DNA from: an uncultured Clostridia bacterium
Lineage (GTDB): Bacteria; Bacillota; Clostridia; TANB77; CAG-508
DNA: 34,579 nucleotides
Direction: 5' to 3'
Assembly: GCA_948739805.1 (NCBI GenBank)
Contig: CAPYID010000022.1
Location: forward strand, 1-34,579
The notes beneath the pieces are model-generated. The model was not told the origin of the DNA, did not search any database, and was given only the letters and a program-made list of their open reading frames with translations. Each line of letters begins with the position of its first letter. Position 1 is the first letter of the stretch. This document shows, piece after piece, positions 1-7,320 of this stretch. The position numbers and the translations under genes are program-made.

Positions 1-55
1 ATCTCGCGTCTGCCGTATTGCTAATACGGAATTACTTTGCCCCTTATGGGCGCAC
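1..55 (-). mobile_element. 5' end of a group II intron (partial) inserted in the relaxase gene
   Basis: Read on the minus strand, the sequence from 55 leftward starts GTGCGCCCATAAGGGG. GTGCG is the conserved 5' splice end of bacterial group II introns, and the GUGCGCCC...GGG start resembles that of the lactococcal intron Ll.LtrB. A perfect 7-bp stem (CCGTATT, loop GCT, AATACGG, plus 13-29) fits a domain I hairpin. The relaxase reading frame is sensible up to the codons for HNHIV and then becomes unrelated with an early stop, exactly where this sequence begins. Only 55 bases are visible, so the ribozyme body, the intron-encoded protein and the 3' exon are outside the window. Seen: the boundary motif and loss of relaxase homology. 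Inferred: intron identity. Confidence 0.7.
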
Positions 56-393
56 AAACTATATGATTATGAACATTATCTTTATTGGTATGTGTACAAA
101 CTATAACTTGATATTTATCTCCCCATAATGCCTCAGCAAGTTCTATTCCAATTTTATTACATTTTTCTGGAGAAATCTCATTACCATTAAATGATTGTAT
201 TATATGATAGCCGAAGTCGTCCATCTTCTTTGTGAAATGATTTTTTAGTTAGCATCATTTGAGAATATGCCGTTTGTGGTAGACAATTTATTGCAGATAC
301 TAAAATACCATTTTCTGTTTTTTCTCCATTCATTGCATAGTTTATTACTGTATCTAAATTTTTCTTGATAACTTTATATTTTGTAATTGCCAC
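56..393 (-). pseudogene. mobA: MobA/VirD2-type relaxase, 5' exon, frameshifted
   Basis: This is the N-terminal part of a plasmid or ICE relaxase (Relaxase/Mobilization nuclease family), which nicks oriT and pilots single-stranded DNA. It starts with GTG at 391-393 behind AGGAGGT and begins MAITKYKVIKKNLDTVINYA. The frame then runs through QTAYSQMMLTKKSFHKEDGRL. At plus position 213 there is one surplus base. After correcting for it, the protein continues GYHIIQSFNGNEISPEKCNK and ends in HTNKDNVHNHIV, the His-rich metal-binding motif III of the family. The second piece has no start of its own. It is then cut by the group II intron at 55. MobC lies 14 nt upstream and is probably cotranscribed. 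The gene is inactive as read unless the intron splices and the extra base is a sequencing error. Confidence 0.85.
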
Positions 394-407
394 TTAAATA
401 CCTCCTT

Positions 408-731
408 TTATTTTTGTCTTGAATATATCTTTCTTTCAAATTTTAAAATAAAATCAGCTAAAGTATCTAAAATATATTTATAATCATCGTATGAAACACT
501 GAATCTAGAATTTGCAACTCTAGCAATTTGATTTATATTATTTGCTATACCATATAAATTTCGTTGAAAAGATTTTATTTCTTCAGTTGGTTGTGCTTTT
601 ATTCTATAACCTTTAATTAAACTTCTAATAAATTCAGCTTCACTTAAACCTGCTTCTTTTGATTTTCTTTTTAATAAATCATCTTCTTTTGTATCTAACC
701 ATATTTGTTTTTTTATATTTCTTTTTCTCAT
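408..731 (-). CDS. mobC: MobC-like relaxosome accessory protein
   Basis: This 107-aa protein has an N-terminal ribbon-helix-helix-like basic segment (MRKRNIKKQIWLDTKEDDLL, then SEAEFIRSLI). It is followed by the MobC signature region around residues 55-75, including YGIANNINQIARVAN, close to the family consensus of N-x-N-Q-I-A-R-x-x-N. MobC proteins bind oriT beside the nick and help the relaxase open the strands. It sits directly upstream of the relaxase gene on the same strand; its stop overlaps the relaxase ribosome site. The noncoding DNA upstream contains a perfect inverted repeat that is a good oriT candidate. Family assignment is by recognised motif and gene order. Confidence 0.88.
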   Translation of the reverse strand: MRKRNIKKQIWLDTKEDDLLKRKSKEAGLSEAEFIRSLIKGYRIKAQPTEEIKSFQRNLYGIANNINQIARVANSRFSVSYDDYKYILDTLADFILKFERKIYSRQK

Positions 732-769
732 AATTTTAATTCTCCTTTTTCTTTATTCATAAAAATTTG

Positions 770-794
770 ACAGTCTATTTTTATAAAAGACTGC
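770..794 (-). terminator. hairpin upstream of mobC, possible terminator or attenuator
   Basis: CAGTCT and AGACTG arms flank an AT-rich loop. On the minus strand the second arm is followed by AAATTTTTATG. It lies about 40 nt before the mobC start, so it could end transcripts coming from repA/tnpV or be part of the transfer-origin structure. Confidence 0.35.
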
Positions 795-845
795 CAGAAA
801 AATATTTATATTTTTTAAAGGGTTTGGGAAAGAATTTCACATCAA

Positions 846-866
846 TCAGTTTTGATACAAAACTGA
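846..866. repeat. perfect inverted repeat, candidate oriT element
   Basis: TCAGTTTTG, loop ATA, then CAAAACTGA form a perfect 9-bp inverted repeat in the noncoding gap 732-1061 just upstream of mobC and the relaxase. Transfer origins of MobC/relaxase systems usually lie there and contain such a repeat close to the nick. I could not recognise a nick consensus, so this is a positional inference. Confidence 0.4.
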
Positions 867-927
867 CAAGATGTATTTATATGGGAGTATAAATGCGATG
901 CTTGCTTTCAAAATAGTATAAAGTTCT

Positions 928-966
928 AAAGTATCTAAAATGTATTAGAAATAGATACTTTTTTTC
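928..966 (+). terminator. 10-bp stem hairpin followed by T run (plus strand)
   Basis: AAAGTATCTA (928-937) pairs perfectly with TAGATACTTT (952-961), followed by a further T run. It reads as an intrinsic terminator on the plus strand, although no plus-strand gene is visible upstream. It may instead be a structural part of the presumed transfer-origin region. Confidence 0.4.
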
Positions 967-1022
967 TATTAAGTTATAAATTTTTAGCAATTTTTTATCT
1001 AACTTTTTAGAATTTTTTCATC

Positions 1023-1060
1023 AAAAAAGAGAAGAAACTTTTAAATTTCTTCTCAAAATT
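1023..1060 (-). terminator. terminator downstream of tnpV
   Basis: GAGAAGAAA (1029-1037) and TTTCTTCTC (1046-1054) form a 9-bp stem immediately after the tnpV stop. On the minus strand the stem is followed by a T run (plus A-run at 1023-1028), the form of an intrinsic terminator. Confidence 0.65.
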
Positions 1061-1061
1061 T

Positions 1062-1469
1062 TTAAACATATATTAATTCTTTTAATACGATTTCCTCAGC
1101 TTGATTTTTAAAATTATTCATCATTCCTACCCAATAAAGTTGGTCAGTATTTTTCATTTCTTCTGTTAAATTACTTTGCTCTTTTAATGATTTTATAATT
1201 TCTTCTACTCTTTTTTTAGCAGTTTCTTGTATTTCTTCTAAATGTTCATTTAATTTATTATCCATAAATAAAATTGTATATTCTGCTTTTTTGTGCTTTT
1301 TTAAATATTCTAATCTTAATCGCCCATATCTATTTAAGTTAATTTTTCTTTGAGCTTCTATTACTAAATTGGGTATATAATAGTCACCTTTTCTTATATA
1401 TTCAATTCCTGTTTTCTCATCAATAAATTTTTCTTTTAATTCTTTATCTTCCATAATTTTTAATCTCAT
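1062..1469 (-). CDS. tnpV: TnpV family transposon-encoded protein
   Basis: This 135-aa protein has the layout of TnpV proteins: a short N-terminal segment ending DYYIPNL, then NRYGRLRLEYLKKHKKAEYT at about 46-65, a helical KLNEHLEEIQETAKKRVEEI segment, and the C-terminal WVGMMNNFKNQAEEIVLKEL hallmark. The molecular function of TnpV is not established; it recurs in clostridial conjugative and mobilizable elements beside replication and mobilization genes, as here between repA (14 nt upstream) and mobC. Two in-frame ATGs are possible, at 1469 and five codons later at 1454; neither has a strong ribosome site, so translation may be coupled to repA. Confidence 0.85.
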   Translation of the reverse strand: MRLKIMEDKELKEKFIDEKTGIEYIRKGDYYIPNLVIEAQRKINLNRYGRLRLEYLKKHKKAEYTILFMDNKLNEHLEEIQETAKKRVEEIIKSLKEQSNLTEEMKNTDQLYWVGMMNNFKNQAEEIVLKELIYV

Positions 1470-1483
1470 TTTTCTTTAATTTT

Positions 1484-2038
1484 TTAAACATTACAATATA
1501 ATTTATCTAGTTCTCCATCTTCATAAGTTCTTTGCTCATAATTACAAAATGAATTTCTTTTGTTGGGTATATTACTATAATTATTTTTACTATATTTATT
1601 CTTATTACATCGTAAATTCTCCGACTCTTGACTTGTAGTTTTTCCGTTTCTTGAATCGTAATTTTTACGACTCGTAATATTAGCAGTTGATATATGATTT
1701 ATCTTTCCAACATAGATAATATTATTCTTTTTAAATCCCTGTTTCTTTTCATATATCAATTTAACATCTGTTAATTGTCTAAATGCTTTTGTAACTGTCT
1801 TGTCTGATAAATTTAGTTTTTCTTGTGCTTCTTTTCTTGAAAATATTAAGAATATATTTCCTTCTTCATCTATCCATTCATTTTTCATTGAAACCGATAA
1901 TCTATCAAGTAATAATGAATATAGTAATTTACTATCTGAGTTTAAGTTTTTATAATAAGGATTTACAAATAGTTCTTTTGGAATTTGATAGAAAACATTT
2001 TCAAGATATTCATTTATTTTATAGGGTATAAAATCCAT
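1484..2038 (-). CDS. repA: RepA_N family replication initiator
   Basis: This 184-aa protein belongs to the RepA_N family of plasmid/ICE replication initiators. The N-terminal domain (about 10-110) shows the typical YQIPKELFVNPYYKNLNSDS...LLYSLLLDRLSVSMKNEWIDEEGN pattern and a winged-helix stretch, FSRKEAQEKLNLSDKTVTKAFRQL. After residue 125 comes a low-complexity Ser/Asn linker and a short C-terminal segment ending ELDKLYCNV, as in many family members. It starts at ATG 2036-2038 behind AAAGGAGA. In integrated elements such proteins often act on the excised circle. It heads the leftward cluster repA-tnpV-mobC-relaxase. Confidence 0.88.
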   Translation of the reverse strand: MDFIPYKINEYLENVFYQIPKELFVNPYYKNLNSDSKLLYSLLLDRLSVSMKNEWIDEEGNIFLIFSRKEAQEKLNLSDKTVTKAFRQLTDVKLIYEKKQGFKKNNIIYVGKINHISTANITSRKNYDSRNGKTTSQESENLRCNKNKYSKNNYSNIPNKRNSFCNYEQRTYEDGELDKLYCNV

Positions 2039-2104
2039 AGCAATAGTTCTCCTTTCAGTTTTTTAGAACAACACTGAAAGTACCTAAATATCAATAAATT
2101 TTGC

Positions 2105-2155
2105 TTTGCGGAAATTTGCGGAACAATCTTTTTATGAGTTTTAAAAATTGCGGAA
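2105..2155. repeat. TTTGCGGAA direct repeats upstream of repA
   Basis: Two copies of TTTGCGGAA (2105-2113 and 2115-2123) and a near copy ATTGCGGAA (2147-2155) lie 70-120 bp upstream of the repA start. They may be initiator-binding iterons or operator sites; the sequence alone does not decide. Confidence 0.45.
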
Positions 2156-2212
2156 CATTTTTCTGAACAAAATAACGGAATTTTTGAGAATTTTTCAGAA
2201 TGTAAAAAAATT

Positions 2213-2244
2213 GTGCTATTCTCTAACTTCCTTAGAAAATAGCA
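2213..2244 (-). terminator. long hairpin, probable terminator
   Basis: GTGCTATTCTCTAA pairs with TTAGAAAATAGCAC with a single mismatch around a 4-base loop. On the minus strand it is followed by a run of seven T residues (plus A-run at 2204-2210). It would insulate repA from leftward transcription coming from the island, or end an element-specific transcript. Confidence 0.55.
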
Positions 2245-2305
2245 CTTTTAAAATCTTTTGACTGTTTTCAAATTCTATGGAATTTCCTTGAAAAACGGTC
2301 TTTTT

Positions 2306-2316
2306 TGGTCGAGGTG
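2306..2316 (-). repeat. distal attachment site of the tRNA-Pro island
   Basis: On the minus strand this is CACCTCGACCA, identical to the last 11 nt of the tRNA-Pro gene at 12780-12790 and in the same orientation. A GC-rich 11-mer recurring by chance in this AT-rich stretch is unlikely. With an integrase next to the tRNA copy, this marks the far end of the integrated island. Confidence 0.75.
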
Positions 2317-2608
2317 GTCATTTTTATACTTTTTTGAACTTTATGCAATATATTTTAATAAACTTTAAATGTATTTATATTTGATAAAGTAACCCTACTT
2401 ACATTTCATTTATATTATAAAAATTTTTGCTATTGCATTGTTTATTGCATTAAATTATATTATATTTATATTGAAAACATAGTTTAGAATGTAAAAAATA
2501 AATACTAAATAATTTTATTTTGTAATTGAATTTGGAATAAATATAAATATTTAATGTATAATAAATATTATAAAATCACAAAATAACAAACAAAAGTTTT
2601 ATAAAATG
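2317..2608. other. AT-rich left end of island, noncoding, with ATTGCATT repeats
   Basis: No plausible gene is seen here. The interval contains ATTGCATT at 2432-2439 and ATTGCATTA at 2444-2452. ATTGCATTA also occurs near the opposite island end at 12710-12718. Short repeats near both ends are what arm-type integrase sites look like, but this is inference. Confidence 0.35.
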
Positions 2609-2637
2609 TTGACAAATTTACATAACTATAATATAAT
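2609..2637 (+). promoter_or_regulatory. sigma-A type promoter for the Panacea pair
   Basis: TTGACA (2609-2614), a 17-bp spacer and TATAAT (2632-2637) are a consensus match, 95 bp before the ATG at 2732. An imperfect inverted repeat (ATCATTTCG...CGATTTGAT, about 2645-2671) lies just downstream and could be an autoregulatory operator. Confidence 0.7.
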
Positions 2638-2731
2638 ATTACAGTATCATTTCGTTTATATTACGATTTGATTAAATATATTGACAAATGCTAATTATAT
2701 TATAAAATCTAATATAAAGGAGGGAATTTGT

Positions 2732-3262
2732 ATGGTGTTTGTTGAAGAATTTAACCAAGAACCATCTGAGGCAATAAATTTAGCCTTATACATTAGGAAA
2801 AAATATTTAGAATACGATAAGAACACAAATAAAAGAATAATATCTCCAATAAAATTGCAAAAGTCATTGTATTTTTTATTTGCATATTGGGGACAATATA
2901 TTAGAAAAAATAAAGAGAATCAAGATAGTGTAGAAGTGAATTACTCAAACTATAATGAATTTTTATTTAATGATAGAATTGAAGCATGGACATATGGTCC
3001 TGTAATACCAAATGTATTTACAGCAGAAAAAGTTGGATTATTAGAAGATATGAAATCGGTAGAGAATTATTTAGAAGATGATTTTGTAAAAAAAGAATTT
3101 ATAGATAATTTATTAAAGCAATTATTTGAGATAGATGACTTTGGCTTAGTTAGAATTTCTCATGAAGATGAATGTTGGAAAAAATATTATATAGAAAGTG
3201 ATGAGAAACATGATAGAGAAATACCTAAAGAGGAAATTATAGATGAGTATTCTTCAAAGTAG
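2732..3262 (+). CDS. Panacea-domain (DUF4065, SocA/GepA-like) protein, likely antitoxin
   Basis: This 176-aa protein carries the Panacea/DUF4065 domain, known from SocA, GepA and the antitoxins of PanAT systems. Recognisable parts are the helix ISPIKLQKSLYFLFAYWGQY (about 39-58) and the block LFNDRIEAWTYGPVIPNVF, matching the family IEAW-x-YGPV-x-P-x-V core. The ATG at 2732 is chosen over one 17 codons upstream because it follows AAAGGAGGG at 7-nt spacing. The gene overlaps the next one by 20 nt, so the two are translationally coupled. Panacea antitoxins neutralise many unrelated toxins. Assignment of the domain is firm; the antitoxin role is inferred from the overlap partner. Confidence 0.85.
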   Translation: MVFVEEFNQEPSEAINLALYIRKKYLEYDKNTNKRIISPIKLQKSLYFLFAYWGQYIRKNKENQDSVEVNYSNYNEFLFNDRIEAWTYGPVIPNVFTAEKVGLLEDMKSVENYLEDDFVKKEFIDNLLKQLFEIDDFGLVRISHEDECWKKYYIESDEKHDREIPKEEIIDEYSSK

Positions 3263-3875
3263 GCTAGATGCAATTGAAGCTAAAAATGTGGGTAATCACT
3301 TTAAACATGAAATAAATAAGATTACTAGAAAAGGTCATGCTATAGTTAATTCAGCTCCTTTCCATTTTGAAAAATTTATATTTAATGGTAATTTACATTC
3401 AAATCATATAGAAGAAGAGAAATTTACAAATTATATAAAGAGTGAAGGAAATAATTATTTTAAAATATTACAAACTTTATTTGATAAATTATATTACGAC
3501 AATTATAATTTGTTCGATGAATTTGAATTAGAGGAAAATAATTATAGTGAAATTTCACCAGAAACCTTAAGACTAAAAAGAATTATAATGAGAATAAATA
3601 ATATCAAAGATATTGGAAATGTTCCAATAATAAATGAATTAATACCGATAACATATTTGAAAAAGAAAGAAAGAAGATACCAAGGCATTAGATTATTTGT
3701 AAATATTAGAGAAAATGGATATATTGATTTATATTTAATAGATTTATATCATTTAGGAATAGATGCATATGATATAAAAACTCAAACTTACAATTTGGAT
3801 AGAAATTATAATTCTAATAAAGACTGTAAAGTATGTATATCTAGAATAGCAGATAACTATATACTAAAGGATTAA
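3243..3875 (+). CDS. unrecognised 210-aa partner of Panacea protein, candidate toxin
   Basis: I do not recognise this family. The protein is soluble, with no signal peptide or membrane helix. It is basic in the middle (ITYLKKKERRYQGIRLFVNI, about residues 136-155) and has a tyrosine-rich hydrophobic strand region, NGYIDLYLIDLYHLGIDAYD, near 158-177. The start ATG (3243) lies inside the 3' end of the Panacea gene and follows AAGAGGA, a suitable ribosome site, so expression is coupled. In PanAT modules the gene beside the Panacea antitoxin is the toxin, which makes a growth inhibitor the leading hypothesis. No Fic, ToxSAS, mRNA interferase or other toxin motif is evident to me. A terminator follows at 3893-3930. 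Confidence 0.7.
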   Translation: MSILQSRLDAIEAKNVGNHFKHEINKITRKGHAIVNSAPFHFEKFIFNGNLHSNHIEEEKFTNYIKSEGNNYFKILQTLFDKLYYDNYNLFDEFELEENNYSEISPETLRLKRIIMRINNIKDIGNVPIINELIPITYLKKKERRYQGIRLFVNIRENGYIDLYLIDLYHLGIDAYDIKTQTYNLDRNYNSNKDCKVCISRIADNYILKD

Positions 3876-3892
3876 TATATATATTAATATAT

Positions 3893-3930
3893 AAAAATAG
3901 AGCTTGCTATTCAATACAAGTTCTATTTTT
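3893..3930 (+). terminator. terminator of the Panacea pair
   Basis: AAAAATAGAGCTTG and CAAGTTCTATTTTT form a 14-bp stem with one G-U pair, a 10-base loop and a terminal T run, 18 nt after the stop codon. Confidence 0.8.
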
Positions 3931-4092
3931 ATATAATTTAGCATAGTAAGCTATAGAAATATTAGCTTTTAGTAACTTGTTACATTACTTTATGTGTATC
4001 ATTACCTATTTCTGTTGCAATTTTAAAATATTAGAATTAATAGTATATTTAACATTTGAATTATAACTTATTTCTGGCATAGGTATTCCATA

Positions 4093-4281
4093 TTATTCTT
4101 GATTTATCTTCTTATTTTCTTCTACCAAAGGTACTACTTTTATTGTATATCCTATATGATACAATATTTTAATCAAAGTTTTAGTTTGTGGAGAGTGTAC
4201 AAAATTTTCTATTTTAGTAATAGCAGAGTGTTTTATTTCTAAATTTTCACTCAATTCTTGTTCTGTTAAATTAGTTTGAAT
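4093..4281 (-). pseudogene. remnant of an XRE/HigA-like helix-turn-helix gene
   Basis: Minus-strand codons in this interval read NLTEQELSENLEIKHSAITK, followed by IENFVHSPQTKTLIKILYHI, then GYTIKVVPLVEE and a stop at 4093-4095. This matches the standard XRE/HigA pattern of L-T-Q-x-E-L-A-x-x-L, I-x-Q-S-A-I-S-R-I-E, and T-L-x-K-I-L-x-x-L-G-Y. The first helix and the start codon are missing. The frame is continuous with the DUF4236 gene but begins directly after its TAA stop, so it cannot be translated by a start of its own. It is probably the 3' remainder of a regulator or antitoxin gene cut when the neighbouring DNA arrived. Confidence 0.75.
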
Positions 4282-5994
4282 TTAGTTGTTTTCTACTTTA
4301 TAATATATAGTCTCATTTTCATAAAGAATTTTATTATCTCTGTCAAATATATAAAAATAATTATTATTTCCTTTTATATGTATAGTAATTTCCATTTTAT
4401 TGTCATTAATCTTATAAGTAATATTTCCATTTAATTTTATTCCATCTTCACATATTATTTCTGCTTTATTTCTATCCAAAATAACTTGTATATTGTTATC
4501 AGATTTATATGTTCCATCAAACACTTTTGGTGCAAATAATATAAAAACATAAAAAGCATAAATAAATATTATAATGTTTATAATTCTATATACCCACTTA
4601 TGCTTCTTATAAGTCAAGAATGAAGTAAATCCAAATATAATCCATAAAATTCCTGCAAGGAACATATTATTTACAAAACTCATTAAAACAAATAAAAATG
4701 TAAAAAGCATTTCTAATGATAATAAACCGCTTCTTAATACTTTTTTTGCAATATCAATACCTTTACTTGTATTAGTTGTTTTTGATTCAACTATGATGTC
4801 TTTTTTTAGAGCACTTTCAATTTTTTTACTATAATCAATAGAAGCACTATTATTTGTTTGATTTAAGTTTTTATCATCATTGCTATTTGTCAAATTATCT
4901 TCTTTATCATTAAATATTATAGTTTCATTATTATTAGAATCAGATTCATCATCTTCTTCAAAATTATAATATGTATTTTCACTATCTATTTCTTTATTTA
5001 TTATTTCTACAAATTTTGTTAAGTACTTTGATACTTCTGCCATAATATATATGTTAGAACATTGCATTCTAAAATTAATTCCATCGTCTGATGTGATTTC
5101 TAAACCACCATAATCACATATTGGTAATTGTCTATTATTATTGAATCTCTTGTCTGGCTCTCCATTTTTATTTACATATCTCCATGTATATGAAATAATC
5201 CTTGTATCTTTAGGGACAATTCCATCTTCGACAAATCTTGAATTAAATAGATTAAAATCAAGATTGTTATATTTGCAACCTACAACTTTAAATCCATTTA
5301 GAATTATTATTCTATCTGGAGTTAAGTATATTTTTTTGCGTCCATCTGCTATGTAATAAATATCTATGTTAGACTTAATATACCAAGGAGTACCTTTAAA
5401 TATATTTATAATATTTCTTGTAATAGAATTAGCTGCACCTGATGAGTATTTTATATCTGCATTTCTTACAGATGTATTTACTCTCCACATTTTTGTGTTC
5501 TTCTTCATTTCTGTTACAATAGTATTTAGAGAATTATATTTTTCTTTAGAATAAGAATCAAATTCATATTCCAAATTAATTTTTCCATATATTGCAATAA
5601 TTAATTTTATTATTAATCCTATTGGTAAAGAAACTATAAGCATACAAAGGATATTTGCAATATAATTTAATGTATGTATATCTTTTATTTTCTTAAGCAC
5701 AATATCATTTCTTGACATTTCATCTAAATTCTCACTAGCATAATAAGTTGTTTCTCCAATTGTAATTGCTCTTTTTTCTTCGGCTTGTATTTTTTTGGGA
5801 ACACTATTTTTAGGTGTTGTTTCTATATAAGATATTCCTGTACCTGGTATTGAATATGTTCTCCTAGTTTGTCCAGCTGCAGTTTTTGTAACTCTATAAC
5901 CTTTTACTCCCCAACTATAACCTATCCCAGATTTACTTAAATTGATTCTAAATCCTCCTCCAAGATTTATGCTTTTTCTATATCTCCATCCCAT
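4282..5994 (-). CDS. DUF4236 membrane protein
   Basis: This 570-aa protein begins with a clear DUF4236 domain: MGWRYRKSINLGGGFRINLS, GIGYSWGVKGYR and a TYSIPGTGISY segment (residues 1-57). DUF4236 has no established biochemical function. A membrane stretch follows at about 111-136 (two short helices or a hairpin), then a predicted soluble region (about 150-340). After that comes an acidic Asn/Asp-rich linker (about 340-400), two or three more membrane helices (about 420-485) and a small C-terminal domain. The ribosome site is GGAAGGG. It is 29 nt downstream of the SAP-domain gene, so they form a two-gene operon. Location in an island next to a toxin-antitoxin pair suggests cargo with a defence or maintenance role, which is speculation. 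Confidence 0.8.
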   Translation of the reverse strand: MGWRYRKSINLGGGFRINLSKSGIGYSWGVKGYRVTKTAAGQTRRTYSIPGTGISYIETTPKNSVPKKIQAEEKRAITIGETTYYASENLDEMSRNDIVLKKIKDIHTLNYIANILCMLIVSLPIGLIIKLIIAIYGKINLEYEFDSYSKEKYNSLNTIVTEMKKNTKMWRVNTSVRNADIKYSSGAANSITRNIINIFKGTPWYIKSNIDIYYIADGRKKIYLTPDRIIILNGFKVVGCKYNNLDFNLFNSRFVEDGIVPKDTRIISYTWRYVNKNGEPDKRFNNNRQLPICDYGGLEITSDDGINFRMQCSNIYIMAEVSKYLTKFVEIINKEIDSENTYYNFEEDDESDSNNNETIIFNDKEDNLTNSNDDKNLNQTNNSASIDYSKKIESALKKDIIVESKTTNTSKGIDIAKKVLRSGLLSLEMLFTFLFVLMSFVNNMFLAGILWIIFGFTSFLTYKKHKWVYRIINIIIFIYAFYVFILFAPKVFDGTYKSDNNIQVILDRNKAEIICEDGIKLNGNITYKINDNKMEITIHIKGNNNYFYIFDRDNKILYENETIYYKVENN

Positions 5995-6023
5995 ATTTTT
6001 TCCCTTCCTAATATTAAAATTTA

Positions 6024-7196
6024 TTATTTAGTATTCTTTACTATAAGACTTTTTATTTTATCTTTTCTTTCTAATAATTCTCTATTAGAACTATTACTAT
6101 TTATATTATCTAAACCAATTTCAACAACTCTTAATTCTTCCTCATACAACTTATATTTTCTTAAAATTTTAGCTGTTTCCTTATAAAGAGCAGGTGCATC
6201 AAATCTTTTCTCTATAGCAATATATAGATAATATAAAGCTTTTTTATCATCTTTATTTTTATAACTAAAACCTTCTAATTCTTCCTTATATCCATCTCCT
6301 CTTTTCTTTGAAGCTTCTTTAACCTCTGGCATAATAGAATCAATATAAGATATGATTTCCTCTCTAGTATATAAAATATTATTATCTTTTGCTTTATTTT
6401 GAGAAATATCTTGCTTTTTATCGGCTATTCTAATACCTACACGTTTTTGTTCCAAATCAGCTACAATTGTTCTCCAGTTTGACTTATCATTATTGGCAAG
6501 TAATTCATTAATATCCCAAACTGTAAAACTCAAATCTTTAGGTACATCATCTCTAGTTTTATATTTATGTTTGTGCATATAGATAACATATTCATTTTCA
6601 TTTAATTCTTTCTCTCCTAATTCAGTTAAGACATATTTTTTTGAAAAATATTTGTCTGGTAGTTGTGAATCATCAACATTATTTTTAATGTCATTGATTA
6701 ATTTTTGTTTATTTTGGTTAGTTTTAATATTAAACAAAGAAGCAATTTCTTTCAATTCATTTACTTTTAAACTACTTAATAACTCTATTTTAGTACCCCA
6801 TTTAATAAATCCTCTATGTTCAAGCAATTCTAATGCATGTCCTATATCACGAATACCATAGCTAAACCACCAAAACCCAGGATATCCATTTGATGGTTTA
6901 GGATAAGTTCCATTATCACAATACTCTAGCAACAATATTTCTGCAACATATAATCCATTTGTTGATGGAAATGTAGTTTTCTTTCTTTCTTCAAAAGTAA
7001 CAACTTTTTGGGCCATAGGTGTCCCTGGGTATGATTCTAAAGTATAATATTCATCAGGTTGATAAAAAGGTTTTTCATCTGAATCTATTGTGCTAGAGTC
7101 TGCATATTTTAAAGTGTTTTTTATTATGGCTTTATTATGTATTTGTAAGTTATTATCAATTTGCTTCTTTTTTAGAAAAATGTCAAATAATCCCAT
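6024..7196 (-). CDS. SAP-domain protein with helical C-terminal repeat
   Basis: This 390-aa protein has three parts. Residues 1-140 include a winged-helix-like region with STNGLYVAEILLLEYC and ALELLEHRGFIKWG. Residues 143-175 form a SAP motif (LKVNELKEIASLFNIK followed by KQKLINDIKNN), a DNA/RNA-binding helix-extended-helix. The C-terminal region (about 285-385) is helical, with KKALYYLYIAIEKR...LYKETAKILRKYKLYEEEL, which looks like a TPR-like pair. The start ATG follows GGAGGTAG. It is first in an operon with the DUF4236 gene and diverges from the XRE gene at 7321. Function unknown; nucleic acid binding is the only supported property. Confidence 0.75.
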   Translation of the reverse strand: MGLFDIFLKKKQIDNNLQIHNKAIIKNTLKYADSSTIDSDEKPFYQPDEYYTLESYPGTPMAQKVVTFEERKKTTFPSTNGLYVAEILLLEYCDNGTYPKPSNGYPGFWWFSYGIRDIGHALELLEHRGFIKWGTKIELLSSLKVNELKEIASLFNIKTNQNKQKLINDIKNNVDDSQLPDKYFSKKYVLTELGEKELNENEYVIYMHKHKYKTRDDVPKDLSFTVWDINELLANNDKSNWRTIVADLEQKRVGIRIADKKQDISQNKAKDNNILYTREEIISYIDSIMPEVKEASKKRGDGYKEELEGFSYKNKDDKKALYYLYIAIEKRFDAPALYKETAKILRKYKLYEEELRVVEIGLDNINSNSSNRELLERKDKIKSLIVKNTK

Positions 7197-7320
7197 ATAA
7201 TACTACCTCCAATTTATTTATATTAATCTTATTTTTATAATAATTCCGTTTCTTAATGTCATATTATCATAAAGTACAGGATAAAATCAAGCCATATAGG
7301 AAATTTTTCGGAGGTATTAT

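Noticed and set aside
2306..2320. Remnant of a second tRNA gene at 2306
   Set aside because: Only the terminal 11 nt match; no other tRNA arm is present, as expected for an attachment site.
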